Position numbers and translations under genes: made by a program | Shown here: positions 1-6,136 of the stretch, in pieces | Layout of the letters: the number at the start of each line of letters is the position of its first letter | Position numbering within the stretch: the first letter of the stretch is position 1 | The notes under the pieces: generated by a model | The model's input: the letters and a program-made list of their open reading frames with translations, nothing else | Database searches by the model: none | What the model was told of the DNA's origin: nothing | Assembly (NCBI GenBank): GCA_025935515.1 | Contig: JAICVC010000038.1 | Location: 1 to 14,062, forward strand | Direction: 5' to 3' | DNA from: Sphingomonas sp. | GTDB taxonomy: Bacteria; Pseudomonadota; Alphaproteobacteria; Sphingomonadales; Sphingomonadaceae | DNA length: 14,062 bases

Positions 1-152
1 CGGTCCTTGAGCATCAGCTTGCGGCGCTTCAGCCGCGCGATTTCGAGCTGGTCGCCGGTCGGCTCCGATGTGAGCAGCCGGATCTGCTGGTCGAGATCGC
101 GGTGCTGAGCCTTGAGCGTTTCGAGCGGGACCGGCGGTTCGTCGTCGTTCAT
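1..152 (-). CDS. DUF465 (YdcH-like) small protein, partial
   Basis: The reading frame starts at ATG (complement of 150-152) and runs off the left edge, so about 50 residues are visible. It is short, charged and helical: an acidic N-terminus (MNDDEPPVP) is followed by LKAQHRDLDQQI and then LEIARLKRRKLMLKD. The pattern of a short helix, an acidic linker and a Lys/Arg-rich helix ending in LKD is typical of the DUF465/YdcH family, whose members are usually 55-90 residues and have no firmly assigned function. It is divergent from a second protein of the same family starting at 315. No strong ribosome binding site is visible. The family call rests on the pattern only. Confidence 0.72.
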   Translation of the reverse strand, partial: MNDDEPPVPLETLKAQHRDLDQQIRLLTSEPTGDQLEIARLKRRKLMLKD

Positions 153-278
153 TGCGGCCCACGTCTATCGCATCGGCACGCGCACAGGAACCGCCGCGCG
201 GTTCACGGCGAGCGGCTCCTGGACCCCGCCGAAGCGCGATTCTGGTCAAGACAATCGTCACGATTCGTGGTTTATTAC

Positions 279-292
279 GGGGTCGTGACCCC
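279..292. promoter_or_regulatory. Inverted repeat GGGGTC-GT-GACCCC
   Basis: A perfect 6-bp inverted repeat with a 2-nt spacer lies 22 nt before the start of the DUF465 gene at 315. It also lies in the 162-bp gap shared with the divergent DUF465 gene. It could be an operator or a hairpin in the 5' leader. No clear -10/-35 pair was recognised around it. Confidence 0.3.
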
Positions 293-314
293 CTGACGCG
301 AAAGGACGCCGCCA

Positions 315-479
315 ATGGACAAGGCAATGGCCGAGGAACTGGAGTCGAAGCACGCCGCTCTTCATGCCCTCATCGAGGAAGAAGAGCACCGGCCCCACCC
401 GGACGAAGACCTTCTCCACCGCCTGAAGAAAGAGAAATTGAGACTGAAAGACGAAATGGCCGGCCACCTCACGCACTGA
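315..479 (+). CDS. DUF465 (YdcH-like) small protein
   Basis: This 54-residue gene starts at ATG with AAAGGA at 301-306, eight bases upstream. The protein is hydrophilic and helical: an N-terminal helix (MAEELESKHAALHALIEEEE), a short His/Pro/Asp linker (HRPHPDED), then LLHRLKKEKLRLKDEM. This is the DUF465 arrangement of two helices, the second rich in Lys and ending in LKD. The family is widespread in proteobacteria; its role is not established, and the fold suggests protein or nucleic-acid contact. Its neighbour across the divergent promoter region is a second member, so the two may be ancient duplicates. An intrinsic terminator overlaps the 3' end. Confidence 0.85.
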   Translation: MDKAMAEELESKHAALHALIEEEEHRPHPDEDLLHRLKKEKLRLKDEMAGHLTH

Positions 480-492
480 GGCGGCCTTTTTT
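458..492 (+). terminator. Probable intrinsic terminator after the DUF465 gene
   Basis: GGCCGGCC (458-465) can pair with GGCGGCC (480-486) with one bulged G and a 14-nt loop. Six T residues follow directly (487-492). The left arm lies in the last codons of the DUF465 gene, which is compact but workable. A second perfect 8-bp hairpin, GCGCGGCG/CGCCGCGC at 495-519, follows and lies between this gene and the end of the convergent nucleotidyltransferase gene. Confidence 0.55.
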
Positions 493-550
493 ATGCGCGG
501 CGGCTGGAACTCGCCGCGCCGCGAAACATCTCAGGTGTTGAACGCCTTCA

Positions 551-1300
551 TCAGGCGGCGGCGGGCTTGGCCTCCGCGTCCCACCGCGCAGTGAGCGCGC
601 GCGCCGCCTCGACGTCGGGCGGGAAGTCGACCTCGCCCCATTCCTCGCCGTTGATGTCGAGCGTCCATACTTCGCCGCTCTGCGCCATGTGATTGATGAC
701 CCGCAGGTACCAGATGGTCGTCCCTTCGGGCGTGCGCATCGCTAGCTCGATCGCCGTGCGAAAGCGCTCCGCACCCCCGGCGCGGAACGCGAGCAAGCCG
801 ATCGACTCGGCGTTGACGGTCGAAAGCGCCAGCCGCTTGCCAATCGCCTTCAATCGCCCGCCCTCCTCGACCACCTTCATGTCGTCGTCGTCGTAGCTGT
901 CCTTGCGGTCAATCGTCACGCAAATGCCCTGGCGATCGTTCGAGATCACGCGCCGCATCAGGGCGTTCGAAACCAATGTATCGCCGTTCCACACCAGGCA
1001 GTCGCCGGCGAGCTCCTTGCGCGCCATGTAAAGCGAGCCGGTATTGTCGGCGACCTTGTAGAAGGGGTTAAAGATCGTCCGCACATTCGGACCGCCGCTG
1101 CGCTTGGCCAGCGCTTCCTCAACCCGGTCGTCGTGAAAACCGGTGACCACGACGGCCTCGCGCACCCCATTCGCCTCAAGCGTGTCGAGCTGGCGGTCGA
1201 GCAAGGTCCGCCCGCTGAAGTCGATCAGGCACTTGGGCCGCTCGTCGACCAGGTGGCCGAGCCGCGAGCCCTGTCCGGCGGAAAGGATGATTGCTTTCAT
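551..1300 (-). CDS. Nucleotidyltransferase family protein (phosphocholine cytidylyltransferase/LicC-like)
   Basis: This 249-residue protein is a single GT-A-like nucleotidyltransferase domain of the class that transfers NMP from an NTP to a phosphorylated sugar or alcohol. Visible motifs are the nucleotide-binding loop LSAGQGSRLG (residues 6-15), RPKCL with the likely catalytic Lys24, the metal-binding WNGD (104-107), and a C-terminal GEVD (Asp225) that would supply the second metal ligand. The segment NPFYKVADNTGSLYMA (78-93) resembles the acceptor-binding region of LicC-type cytidylyltransferases. By family knowledge it should make a CDP-activated alcohol or an NDP-sugar for envelope polymers; the substrate cannot be read from sequence. 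It is a single gene, divergent from glnB 72 bp away, with no cell-envelope genes beside it. The length fits a stand-alone enzyme without an added domain. Confidence 0.82.
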   Translation of the reverse strand: MKAIILSAGQGSRLGHLVDERPKCLIDFSGRTLLDRQLDTLEANGVREAVVVTGFHDDRVEEALAKRSGGPNVRTIFNPFYKVADNTGSLYMARKELAGDCLVWNGDTLVSNALMRRVISNDRQGICVTIDRKDSYDDDDMKVVEEGGRLKAIGKRLALSTVNAESIGLLAFRAGGAERFRTAIELAMRTPEGTTIWYLRVINHMAQSGEVWTLDINGEEWGEVDFPPDVEAARALTARWDAEAKPAAA

Positions 1301-1372
1301 GATGCCGCGCTGCCTAGCAAATGCGGCGTCCTTTAGGCATTAGCGGGTCGGGCGCTCGCATAAGGACTTCGC

Positions 1373-1711
1373 GTGAAGAAGATCGAAGCGATCATCAAGC
1401 CGTTCAAGCTCGACGACGTGAAGGATGCGCTGCACGAGGTCGGCGTGTCGGGAATCACCGTTACCGAGGTCAAGGGCTTCGGCCGCCAGAAGGGCCATAC
1501 CGAGCTCTACCGCGGCGCCGAATATGTGATCGACTTCCTTCCCAAGGTGAAGATCGAGGTGGTGGTCGAGGACAGTCTCGCCGACAACACCGTCGAGGCG
1601 ATCGAGAATGCCGCACGCACTGGCCGCATCGGCGACGGCAAGATCTTCGTGTTCGAGGTCGAGCAGGCGATCCGGATCCGCACCGGCGATCGCGGAGCCG
1701 ACGCGATTTGA
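1373..1711 (+). CDS. glnB: Nitrogen regulatory protein P-II
   Basis: This complete 112-residue P-II signalling protein starts at GTG with AAGGA (1362-1366) six bases upstream. The family forms trimers that sense ATP/ADP and 2-oxoglutarate and control glutamine synthetase modification and nitrogen transcription. It begins MKKIEAIIKPFKLDDVKDAL, and the T-loop (about residues 37-55) holds Tyr51 in YRGAEY, the uridylylation site. The B-loop GRIGDGKIFV and the C-terminal IRIRTGDRG are intact. Lys3 and the overall resemblance favour GlnB over GlnK. The gene is not followed by glnA as in many alphaproteobacteria; a palindromic repeat and a small DNA-binding protein follow instead. No amtB is nearby, which also argues against GlnK. 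Confidence 0.95.
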   Translation: MKKIEAIIKPFKLDDVKDALHEVGVSGITVTEVKGFGRQKGHTELYRGAEYVIDFLPKVKIEVVVEDSLADNTVEAIENAARTGRIGDGKIFVFEVEQAIRIRTGDRGADAI

Positions 1712-1720
1712 ACTAATTCG

Positions 1721-1811
1721 CACCCCGGCCTTGAGCCGGGGCCTGCCTTTTCTTAAGCAGCTTCCATGGGCGAACAGGCAGGCGGATGCCGGATCAAGTC
1801 CGGCATGACGA
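1721..1811. repeat. Composite palindromic intergenic repeat (sphingomonad type)
   Basis: The element has three nested or tandem inverted repeats: CCCCGGC/GCCGGGG (1723-1741), GCCTGCC (1741-1747) with GGCAGGC (1777-1783), and ATGCCGGA/TCCGGCAT (1786-1806). The CCGGATCAAGTCCGG core is the kind of palindrome scattered in many copies between alphaproteobacterial genes. The first hairpin is followed by CTGCCTTTTCTT and may serve as the glnB terminator. Copy number in this genome cannot be seen from one window. Confidence 0.75.
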
Positions 1812-1815
1812 GGGA

Positions 1816-2034
1816 ATGGCCACGCTGAACGATCCTCGCCTCGCCTCGATGTCGCCCGACGAACTGAAATCGGCGATGCGCAGCCTCGGCTACCGCACCC
1901 AGAACGACCTCGCCCAGGCGATCGGCGTGTCGCGCTCGGCCGTGAGTCTATGGCTGGAAGGCAAGGTCGGCGTGCCCCGCCCCGTCGCCATGCTCTTACG
2001 GATGCTCGTGAACGCGCAGCGGCGGATTTACTGA
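1816..2034 (+). CDS. Small XRE/Cro-type helix-turn-helix protein
   Basis: This is a 72-residue protein if started at ATG 1816. An in-frame ATG at 1786 lies inside the palindromic repeat and is unlikely. GAGGG at 1810-1814 is very close to the chosen start, so the ATG at 1849 (MSPDELKSAM) is another candidate. The core SLGYRTQNDLAQAIGVSRSAVSLWLEGKVGVPRPVAMLLRML is a classic XRE helix-turn-helix: QNDLAQAIGVS is helix 2 to the turn, and RSAVSLWLEGK is the recognition helix. It has no sensor domain, so it is a bare DNA-binding module. It follows glnB and its 3' end overlaps the convergent EF-hand gene by 7 nt. Its target is unknown; it may be autoregulatory or belong to a lost toxin pair, but no toxin is next to it. 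Confidence 0.75.
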   Translation: MATLNDPRLASMSPDELKSAMRSLGYRTQNDLAQAIGVSRSAVSLWLEGKVGVPRPVAMLLRMLVNAQRRIY

Positions 2035-2483
2035 GTCTTCGCCGGCGTCGTCGGCGCGGATGGCGCTGCTTGCGCCGGTGCCGGCTGCTGTCCGCGAGCC
2101 GCTTGCCGCTCGGCCGCCGAAAGGATCCCATCGTGGTTGGCATCCGCGGCATCGAACCGCGCCAAGGACTGAGCTTCAAATTGCTGGAGGGTCAGCGACT
2201 GAGAGGTCGCGAACGCCTGGTCGATCATGGCCTTCAAACGGCCGCCGCGGTGACCACCATTGTCGCCGCCTGATGCCTGGAACTGAGCCAGCGCCTGGTC
2301 GGCTTCCGCGCGGGTGACCGCGCCGTCGTGGTTCGCATCGAGCATTTGGAACAGCATGTCCGTCCGTTGCTGCGCCTCGGCGCGGGTCTGATCCTTCTGC
2401 ATCATGCCGCCGCCGCGCTGGGCCAGTGCGGCGCCTGGAAGAATCATCGCGCCCAGCGTGATGCAGAAGAGCAATTTCCTCAT
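2028..2483 (-). CDS. Secreted EF-hand calcium-binding protein
   Basis: This 151-residue protein starts at ATG (complement 2481-2483); an upstream in-frame ATG at 2543 would spoil the signal peptide. MRKLLFCITLGAMILPGAALA is a clear Sec signal with cleavage after ALA (residue 21), so the protein is periplasmic or outside the cell. Two canonical EF-hand loops are visible: DANHDGAVTRAE (49-60) and DANHDGILSAAE (114-125), each with Asp/Asn at positions 1, 3 and 5, Gly at 6 and Glu at 12. A degenerate middle helix region (SLTLQQFEAQS) lies between them. The C-terminus is an Ala/Pro/Gln/Thr-rich tail. The family is common in sphingomonads; calcium buffering or signalling is inferred. It is divergent from hemF, with a 16-bp palindrome between them. 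Confidence 0.88.
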   Translation of the reverse strand: MRKLLFCITLGAMILPGAALAQRGGGMMQKDQTRAEAQQRTDMLFQMLDANHDGAVTRAEADQALAQFQASGGDNGGHRGGRLKAMIDQAFATSQSLTLQQFEAQSLARFDAADANHDGILSAAERQAARGQQPAPAQAAPSAPTTPAKTQ

Positions 2484-2558
2484 TCGATGAATCCCTATCC
2501 CACCCTTGTCGGATCGGCGGCTTGCCCGCGGCCGGGTGAACACCCGATTTATGCCGAC

Positions 2559-2574
2559 ATTACAAGCTTGTAAT
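2559..2574. promoter_or_regulatory. Perfect 16-bp palindrome, candidate operator between EF-hand gene and hemF
   Basis: ATTACAAGCTTGTAAT is a perfect palindrome in an AT-rich island between two divergent starts, 76 nt from the EF-hand start and 43 nt from the hemF start. Each arm ends in TGTAAT when read outward, which resembles a -10 box, so a bound dimer could block both promoters. The TTACAA-N2-TTGTAA shape resembles sites of MarR-type dimers, but no regulator is identified. Confidence 0.5.
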
Positions 2575-2617
2575 CAGGTCGCTTGCGTCCTTCGTTCGCT
2601 CCCGCGATGACGGCGGA

Positions 2618-3460
2618 ATGCTCGAGCTCGACGACCAGCAGCAGGCGGCGCGCGACTGGTTCGAGTCGCTGCGGGACCGGATTTGCGCGGCGTTCGAAGC
2701 GATCGAGCGCGAGGCCGGCTCGGACGCGAGCTTCGCCTACACGCCCTGGGACCGGACCGACAAGACCGGCGAGCCGGGCGGCGGCGGCGTCCGCGGCCAG
2801 CTCGCGGGCAAGGTGTTCGAGAAGGTCGGGGTCAACGTCTCGACCGTGGGCGGCGAGTTCGCTCCCGAGTTCGCCAAGTCGATCCCCGGCGCCGAGGAGG
2901 ACCCGCGCTTCTTCGCGACCGGGATCAGCCTCGTCGCCCACATGGCCAACCCGCACGCGCCCGCGGTCCACATGAACACCCGCTTCCTGACCACGACCCG
3001 GCGCTGGTTCGGCGGCGGCGCCGACCTCAACCCGGCAATCCCGAACGCCGAGGATACCGAGGCCTTCCACGCCCGGCTGCGGGCCGCCTGCGCCGCGCAC
3101 GACCCGACTTTCTACCCGCGCTTCTCCAAGTGGGCCGACGAATATTTCTGGCTTCCGCACCGTGGGCTGGCGCGCGGCGTCGGCGGCATTTTCTACGACC
3201 ATCTCGAAGGGCATTTCGACGCCCATTTCGCCTTCACCCGGGACGTCGGCGAGGCGTTCCTCGAGATCTTCCCCGAGATCGTCCGCAAGCGCATGAATGC
3301 GCCCTACAGCGACGAGGACATGGACCGCCTGCTGACCTTCCGCGGCCGCTATGTCGAGTTCAACCTGCTCTACGACCGCGGCACGTTGTTCGGGCTCAAG
3401 ACCGGCGGCAACATCGACGCCATCCTCATGAGCCTACCGCCGCTGGCGAAGTGGCAGTGA
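2618..3460 (+). CDS. hemF: Oxygen-dependent coproporphyrinogen III oxidase
   Basis: This 280-residue enzyme decarboxylates coproporphyrinogen III to protoporphyrinogen IX with O2 in the cytoplasm, the aerobic route of haem synthesis. Family landmarks are all present: HMANPHAP (108-115), HMNTRFL (118-124), FGGGADLNP (131-139), FYDHLEG (192-198), YVEFNLLYDRGT (245-256) and GLKTGG (259-264), ending in LMSLPP. The E. coli protein has about 299 residues, so this one is full length. ATG 2618 follows GGCGGA directly upstream; no better start was seen. It is divergent from the EF-hand gene and precedes a GNAT gene across a repeat. The palindrome at 2559-2574 is placed to control it. Confidence 0.96.
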   Translation: MLELDDQQQAARDWFESLRDRICAAFEAIEREAGSDASFAYTPWDRTDKTGEPGGGGVRGQLAGKVFEKVGVNVSTVGGEFAPEFAKSIPGAEEDPRFFATGISLVAHMANPHAPAVHMNTRFLTTTRRWFGGGADLNPAIPNAEDTEAFHARLRAACAAHDPTFYPRFSKWADEYFWLPHRGLARGVGGIFYDHLEGHFDAHFAFTRDVGEAFLEIFPEIVRKRMNAPYSDEDMDRLLTFRGRYVEFNLLYDRGTLFGLKTGGNIDAILMSLPPLAKWQ

Positions 3461-3463
3461 TGC

Positions 3464-3576
3464 TCCTCCCTGTCGCGAAGCGATGGGGAGGGGGACCATG
3501 CGCAGCATGGTGGAGGGGCCCCTCCGTCACGGCTTCGCCGCGCCACCTCCCCACGAGCTACGCTCGCAGGGAGGAA
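3464..3576. repeat. Long nested palindromic repeat between hemF and the GNAT gene
   Basis: The ends TCCTCCCTGTCGCG and GCTCGCAGGGAGGA are near-perfect inverted copies. Inside lie GGGGAGG paired with CCTCCCC, then CCATGC/GCATGG, GAGGGGCCCCTC and a CGGCTTCGCCG stem. The whole element of about 113 bp can fold into a branched hairpin. It begins 3 nt after the hemF stop and ends 2 nt before the next start codon. It looks like a dispersed sphingomonad intergenic repeat; copy number cannot be tested here. Its right end supplies the AGGGAGG ribosome binding site of the GNAT gene. Confidence 0.75.
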
Positions 3577-3578
3577 AG

Positions 3579-4169
3579 ATGAGCTACGAAGCCGTCCCCG
3601 ACACGGACCTCGCGGCGGTCGTCACCTATCTCGAAATGCGCGTCCCGCCCGAGCACGAGATTCCGCCCTCGTCCCTGTCGCTGACCCGGGTCGAAGTGCC
3701 GCAGCCCGAGCATTACCGCGACCTGTTCCGGCTGATCGGCGGACCGTGGCTGTGGTTCTCGCGGCTGATCATGGACGAGGCGCATCTCGCGTCGATCATC
3801 CAGCACCCCAAGGTCGAGCTTTATTCGGTGCTCGACGGCAACGGCCGCGAGGTCGGCATGATTGAACTCGACTTGCGCGAGCCCCACGAATGCGAGCTCG
3901 CTTTCATCGGGCTGATCCCCGAGCTGACCGGCCGCGGCCATGGCGCATGGCTGCTCGCGGAAGCGCTTCGCCTTGCCTGGCGCGAGGGCGTCGACCGGGT
4001 CCACGTCCACACCTGCTCGCTCGACCATCCCGCGGCGCTCTCGGCTTACCGCCGCGCGGGCTTCACGCCCTACAGGCGCGCGATCGAGCGATTTCCCGAC
4101 CCGCGGCTGCTCGGCGTCCTGCCGCGCGATTGCGCCCCTCAGGTGCCGCTGCTGGGAACGCTGACCTGA
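3579..4169 (+). CDS. GNAT family N-acetyltransferase
   Basis: This 196-residue protein starts at ATG 3579 behind AGGGAGG (3568-3574). The frame is open further upstream but only through repeat sequence, so longer starts are rejected. The C-terminal half is a GNAT fold: a beta strand with GREVGMIELDL (89-99), then ELAFIGLIPELTGRGHGAWLL (106-126) carrying the acetyl-CoA loop RGHGA (119-123), then VHVHTCSLDHPAALSAYRRAGF (141-162), the usual motif B with the Ala-x-x-x-Tyr helix. The N-terminal 60 residues are family-specific, with a Trp-rich GGPWLWFSRL. The acceptor substrate is unknown. It follows hemF on the same strand and overlaps the convergent membrane-protein gene by 31 nt. Confidence 0.82.
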   Translation: MSYEAVPDTDLAAVVTYLEMRVPPEHEIPPSSLSLTRVEVPQPEHYRDLFRLIGGPWLWFSRLIMDEAHLASIIQHPKVELYSVLDGNGREVGMIELDLREPHECELAFIGLIPELTGRGHGAWLLAEALRLAWREGVDRVHVHTCSLDHPAALSAYRRAGFTPYRRAIERFPDPRLLGVLPRDCAPQVPLLGTLT

Positions 4170-4942
4170 GCCTGGCCGCCGCTGAGCTGGAGGTAAATCC
4201 GGGCGAGCATGACTGCGGTCACGGTGGTGAACGCTGCCTGGAGCAGCCCGGCGATCAATCCCAGCACCAGCGCCGACATGCTGCCGGCATGTGGCTGGCC
4301 GAGGAGCAGCACAACGACGCTTCCAAGGCCTACCTGGCTTGCAATCAGGACGAGCCCGAGCCCGACGAAGACAATGACGATGAAGGCCAGCAACCGAAAA
4401 TAATTCCCGCGCATCAACTGCCAGCTTCTCGAAACCAGCCGGATCGGATTGCCGGTTTCAACTGCGGCAACCGGGAAAATGAGCTGGATGATCGCGAAGC
4501 TGAGCGCGACTAGCACGAGGAGAACGGCGACGACCGAAAGCGGCGGCTGGCCGCTGGTCCGCATCGCCGTCAATCCGGCTGCGTTGAGCGGGATCGCCAG
4601 CGCAATCGTCGTCAACACAATGGCGATCATCAGCGCCAGGAGGACAAGCACCACGGGCAGCAGCCGCACCAGTCCAGTGGAAATCGCGTCCCTGACCACG
4701 ACCGGCGGCGGGATCGCGAGCCGATTGAGCGCGACCTGGGCAACCAGACCAAGCAAGACCACAGCGATGTACAGAAGCCGCGACAGCATGGTCGATTCGG
4801 GCCCGACCGGAACCCCCGCAACCGCCATCACCACCTGCGGAAGCACGATCAGCGCCAGCGCAACCGTCGCCAACAGGCCGCCTTCGTGAGCGAGGACCGC
4901 TTTCGTCTCGTCCCATGCCGCCGAGATCGACAATTGCCGCAT
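4139..4942 (-). CDS. Six-helix integral membrane protein, GPDPase-membrane-domain-like
   Basis: This 267-residue protein starts at ATG with GAAGGGA upstream (complement of about 4949-4955). It has a short cytoplasmic N-terminus (MRQLSISAAWDETKAVLAHE) followed by about six hydrophobic segments, near residues 23-43, 54-76, 92-118, 135-160, 181-205 and 226-250. The segment SRSWQLMRGNYFRLL (171-185) before helix 5 is the Arg/Trp/Lys-type interfacial stretch seen in glycerophosphodiesterase membrane-domain and related DUF families. No catalytic motif is visible, so it is called a membrane protein only. It is divergent from lipB by 96 bp, and its 3' end overlaps the GNAT gene by 31 nt on the opposite strand. 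Function is unknown. Confidence 0.8.
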   Translation of the reverse strand: MRQLSISAAWDETKAVLAHEGGLLATVALALIVLPQVVMAVAGVPVGPESTMLSRLLYIAVVLLGLVAQVALNRLAIPPPVVVRDAISTGLVRLLPVVLVLLALMIAIVLTTIALAIPLNAAGLTAMRTSGQPPLSVVAVLLVLVALSFAIIQLIFPVAAVETGNPIRLVSRSWQLMRGNYFRLLAFIVIVFVGLGLVLIASQVGLGSVVVLLLGQPHAGSMSALVLGLIAGLLQAAFTTVTAVMLARIYLQLSGGQAQVSVPSSGT

Positions 4943-5038
4943 TGATATTCCCTTCGCCTGTTCGCCGACCCACTATGCGGGGGCCGACCGCCGCGCGCAA
5001 CGCTTGCTCTCTCGACCTGTGGTCGCCATCTGGTCCGC

Positions 5039-5704
5039 GTGAGCGAGTTGTCGACCGGCATCGAGTGGAAAGTCAGCGCTTCGCCAGTCGCCTACGAGGA
5101 TTCGCTGGCGTTCATGGAGCAGCGCGCCGCGGCCATCCGCCAGGGCACGCAGAGCGAATGCATCTGGCTGCTCGAGCATCCGCCGCTGTTCACCGCTGGG
5201 ACCAGCGCGGATCCGGCCGAGCTCACCAACCCGCAGGCCTTCCCGGTGTTCGCTGCGGGACGCGGCGGCCGCTACACCTACCACGGTCCCGGCCAGCGAG
5301 TCGGCTATGTCATGCTCGATCTCGACAGGCGCGGGAAGGACATCCGCTGCTTCGTCCATGCGCTCGAAGGCTGGATGATCGAGGCGCTATCCGAATTCGG
5401 CGTTGCCGCGCATCGCGCCGAGGGCCGGATCGGCATCTGGGTCGGGGACGGTGCCGATGAGAAGAAAATCGGCGCGCTCGGAGTGCGCGTGAAACGTTGG
5501 GTGACGTTGCACGGCTTCGCCGTGAACGTCGCTCCCGACCTCTCTCATTTCGGCGGGATCGTGCCGTGCGGCATTGCCGATTTTGGCGTCACCAGCCTCG
5601 CCGAGCTTGGGAAACAAATCCCGCTGGCGAGGGTTGATGCCGCCCTGAAGCGCAGTTTTCCATCGTTTCTCAAGGCCTTGAGCGGCTCTTGCAAAGAGTC
5701 TTGA
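5039..5704 (+). CDS. lipB: Lipoyl(octanoyl) transferase
   Basis: This 221-residue cytoplasmic enzyme moves octanoyl from acyl-carrier protein to the lipoyl domains of 2-oxoacid dehydrogenases and the glycine cleavage system; LipA then adds sulfur. Motifs are LEHPPLFTAGTS (45-56), the signature RGGRYTYHGPGQ (75-86) with His82, KKIGALGVRV (142-151) with the conserved Lys143, LHGFAVNV (157-164) and GIVPCGI (173-179) with the acyl-accepting Cys177. Start GTG 5039 gives an N-terminus of normal length; the ribosome binding site is weak. A hairpin-forming sequence closes the gene, but there is no T-tract. The next gene begins 84 bp downstream. Confidence 0.95.
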   Translation: MSELSTGIEWKVSASPVAYEDSLAFMEQRAAAIRQGTQSECIWLLEHPPLFTAGTSADPAELTNPQAFPVFAAGRGGRYTYHGPGQRVGYVMLDLDRRGKDIRCFVHALEGWMIEALSEFGVAAHRAEGRIGIWVGDGADEKKIGALGVRVKRWVTLHGFAVNVAPDLSHFGGIVPCGIADFGVTSLAELGKQIPLARVDAALKRSFPSFLKALSGSCKES

Positions 5705-5788
5705 TGGAGCGTCCTGCTTCAGACTATTGTCCGCGCGATTTGCGGGACGGGAAACCGCTCTCAGATCGCAATAAATAGGGAGTCTTGA

Positions 5789-6034
5789 ATGCGTGCTCTT
5801 ATCCTGGTCGCTGGCGCGGCCCTGGCGGTTGCGGCTTGCAGCAGCAACGACAACGCCAACAACACCATGAACGTCGACGAGAACCTCACGACGACGGACA
5901 TGAACGCGACGACGGACATGAACGTGACGACCGACATGAACGCGACGACGGACATGAACGCCACGGACATGAACGCGACGACGACGACGACGACGACCAA
6001 CGAGACGACGACGACGACCAACAACGCGATGTAA
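5789..6034 (+). CDS. Small lipoprotein with hexapeptide and poly-Thr repeats
   Basis: This 81-residue lipoprotein starts at ATG with AGGGAG (5777-5782) six bases upstream. MRALILVAGAALAVAAC is a lipoprotein signal with lipobox VAAC and Cys17 as the acylation site, so the mature protein of about 65 residues is tethered to a membrane, probably the outer one. After NANNTMNVDENLT it is a repeat of T-T-D-M-N-A/V (four full copies and one five-residue copy), then seven Thr, Asn-Glu, five Thr and NNAM. It has no charged core or fold-like pattern and is probably disordered. Part of the N-terminal mature sequence (DENLT) is shared with the next gene, suggesting duplication. Function is not known; repeat copy number may vary between strains. 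Confidence 0.8.
   Translation: MRALILVAGAALAVAACSSNDNANNTMNVDENLTTTDMNATTDMNVTTDMNATTDMNATDMNATTTTTTTNETTTTTNNAM
5891..5998 (+). repeat. 18-bp tandem repeat and ACG trinucleotide tract within the lipoprotein gene
   Basis: Four copies of the unit ACGACGGACATGAACGCG start at 5891, 5909, 5927 and 5945 with one or two changes each. A 15-bp copy follows at 5963-5977, then six ACG plus ACC (5978-5998). A second run of four ACG plus ACC lies at 6005-6019. Both unit lengths are multiples of three, so slippage would change length without breaking the frame. Confidence 0.9.
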
Positions 6035-6042
6035 TCGTCTTG

Positions 6043-6065
6043 GCGCCTCCGCTTCGCGGGGGCGT
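6043..6065 (+). other. UUCG-capped hairpin in the 3' untranslated region
   Basis: CGCCTCCGC TTCG CGGGGGCG forms a stem of about nine base pairs, including one T-G wobble, closed by a stable TTCG loop. It lies 9 nt after the lipoprotein stop and directly before the strong terminator at 6076-6111. It may protect the transcript 3' end or assist termination. Confidence 0.5.
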
Positions 6066-6075
6066 TGGCTTTTGA

Positions 6076-6111
6076 AGAGGCTGCCGGTAACTGCCGGCAG
6101 CCTCTTTTTTT
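6076..6111 (+). terminator. Strong intrinsic terminator
   Basis: AGAGGCTGCCGG (6076-6087) pairs perfectly with CCGGCAGCCTCT (6094-6105) over 12 bp with a TAACTG loop, followed by six further T residues (6106-6111). It separates the two lipoprotein genes, which are therefore probably separate transcripts or only linked by readthrough. Confidence 0.92.
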
Positions 6112-6136
6112 GCCCTTGAGAGATCTGGAGTCCTCG

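Noticed and set aside
1786..1815. Upstream ATG for the XRE protein
   Set aside because: It lies inside the ATGCCGGA/TCCGGCAT palindrome with no ribosome binding site; the extra residues are repeat-derived.
2549..3226. Minus-strand frame opposite hemF (225 aa)
   Set aside because: hemF motifs are intact on the other strand; the opposite frame shows no domain or ribosome binding site.
3483..3578. Longer N-terminus for the GNAT protein (in-frame ATG at 3483)
   Set aside because: The extension is translated from the palindromic repeat, and a good ribosome binding site precedes ATG 3579.
5686..5702. Hairpin at the end of lipB as a terminator
   Set aside because: The stem is about seven pairs, but no T-tract follows and it lies within the coding end.
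5891..5977. CRISPR-like tandem units
   Set aside because: The units are head-to-tail without spacers and encode an in-frame hexapeptide, so this is a coding tandem repeat.
6065..6136. Extended N-terminus for the second lipoprotein
   Set aside because: It would run through the intrinsic terminator and remove the lipoprotein signal from the N-terminus.
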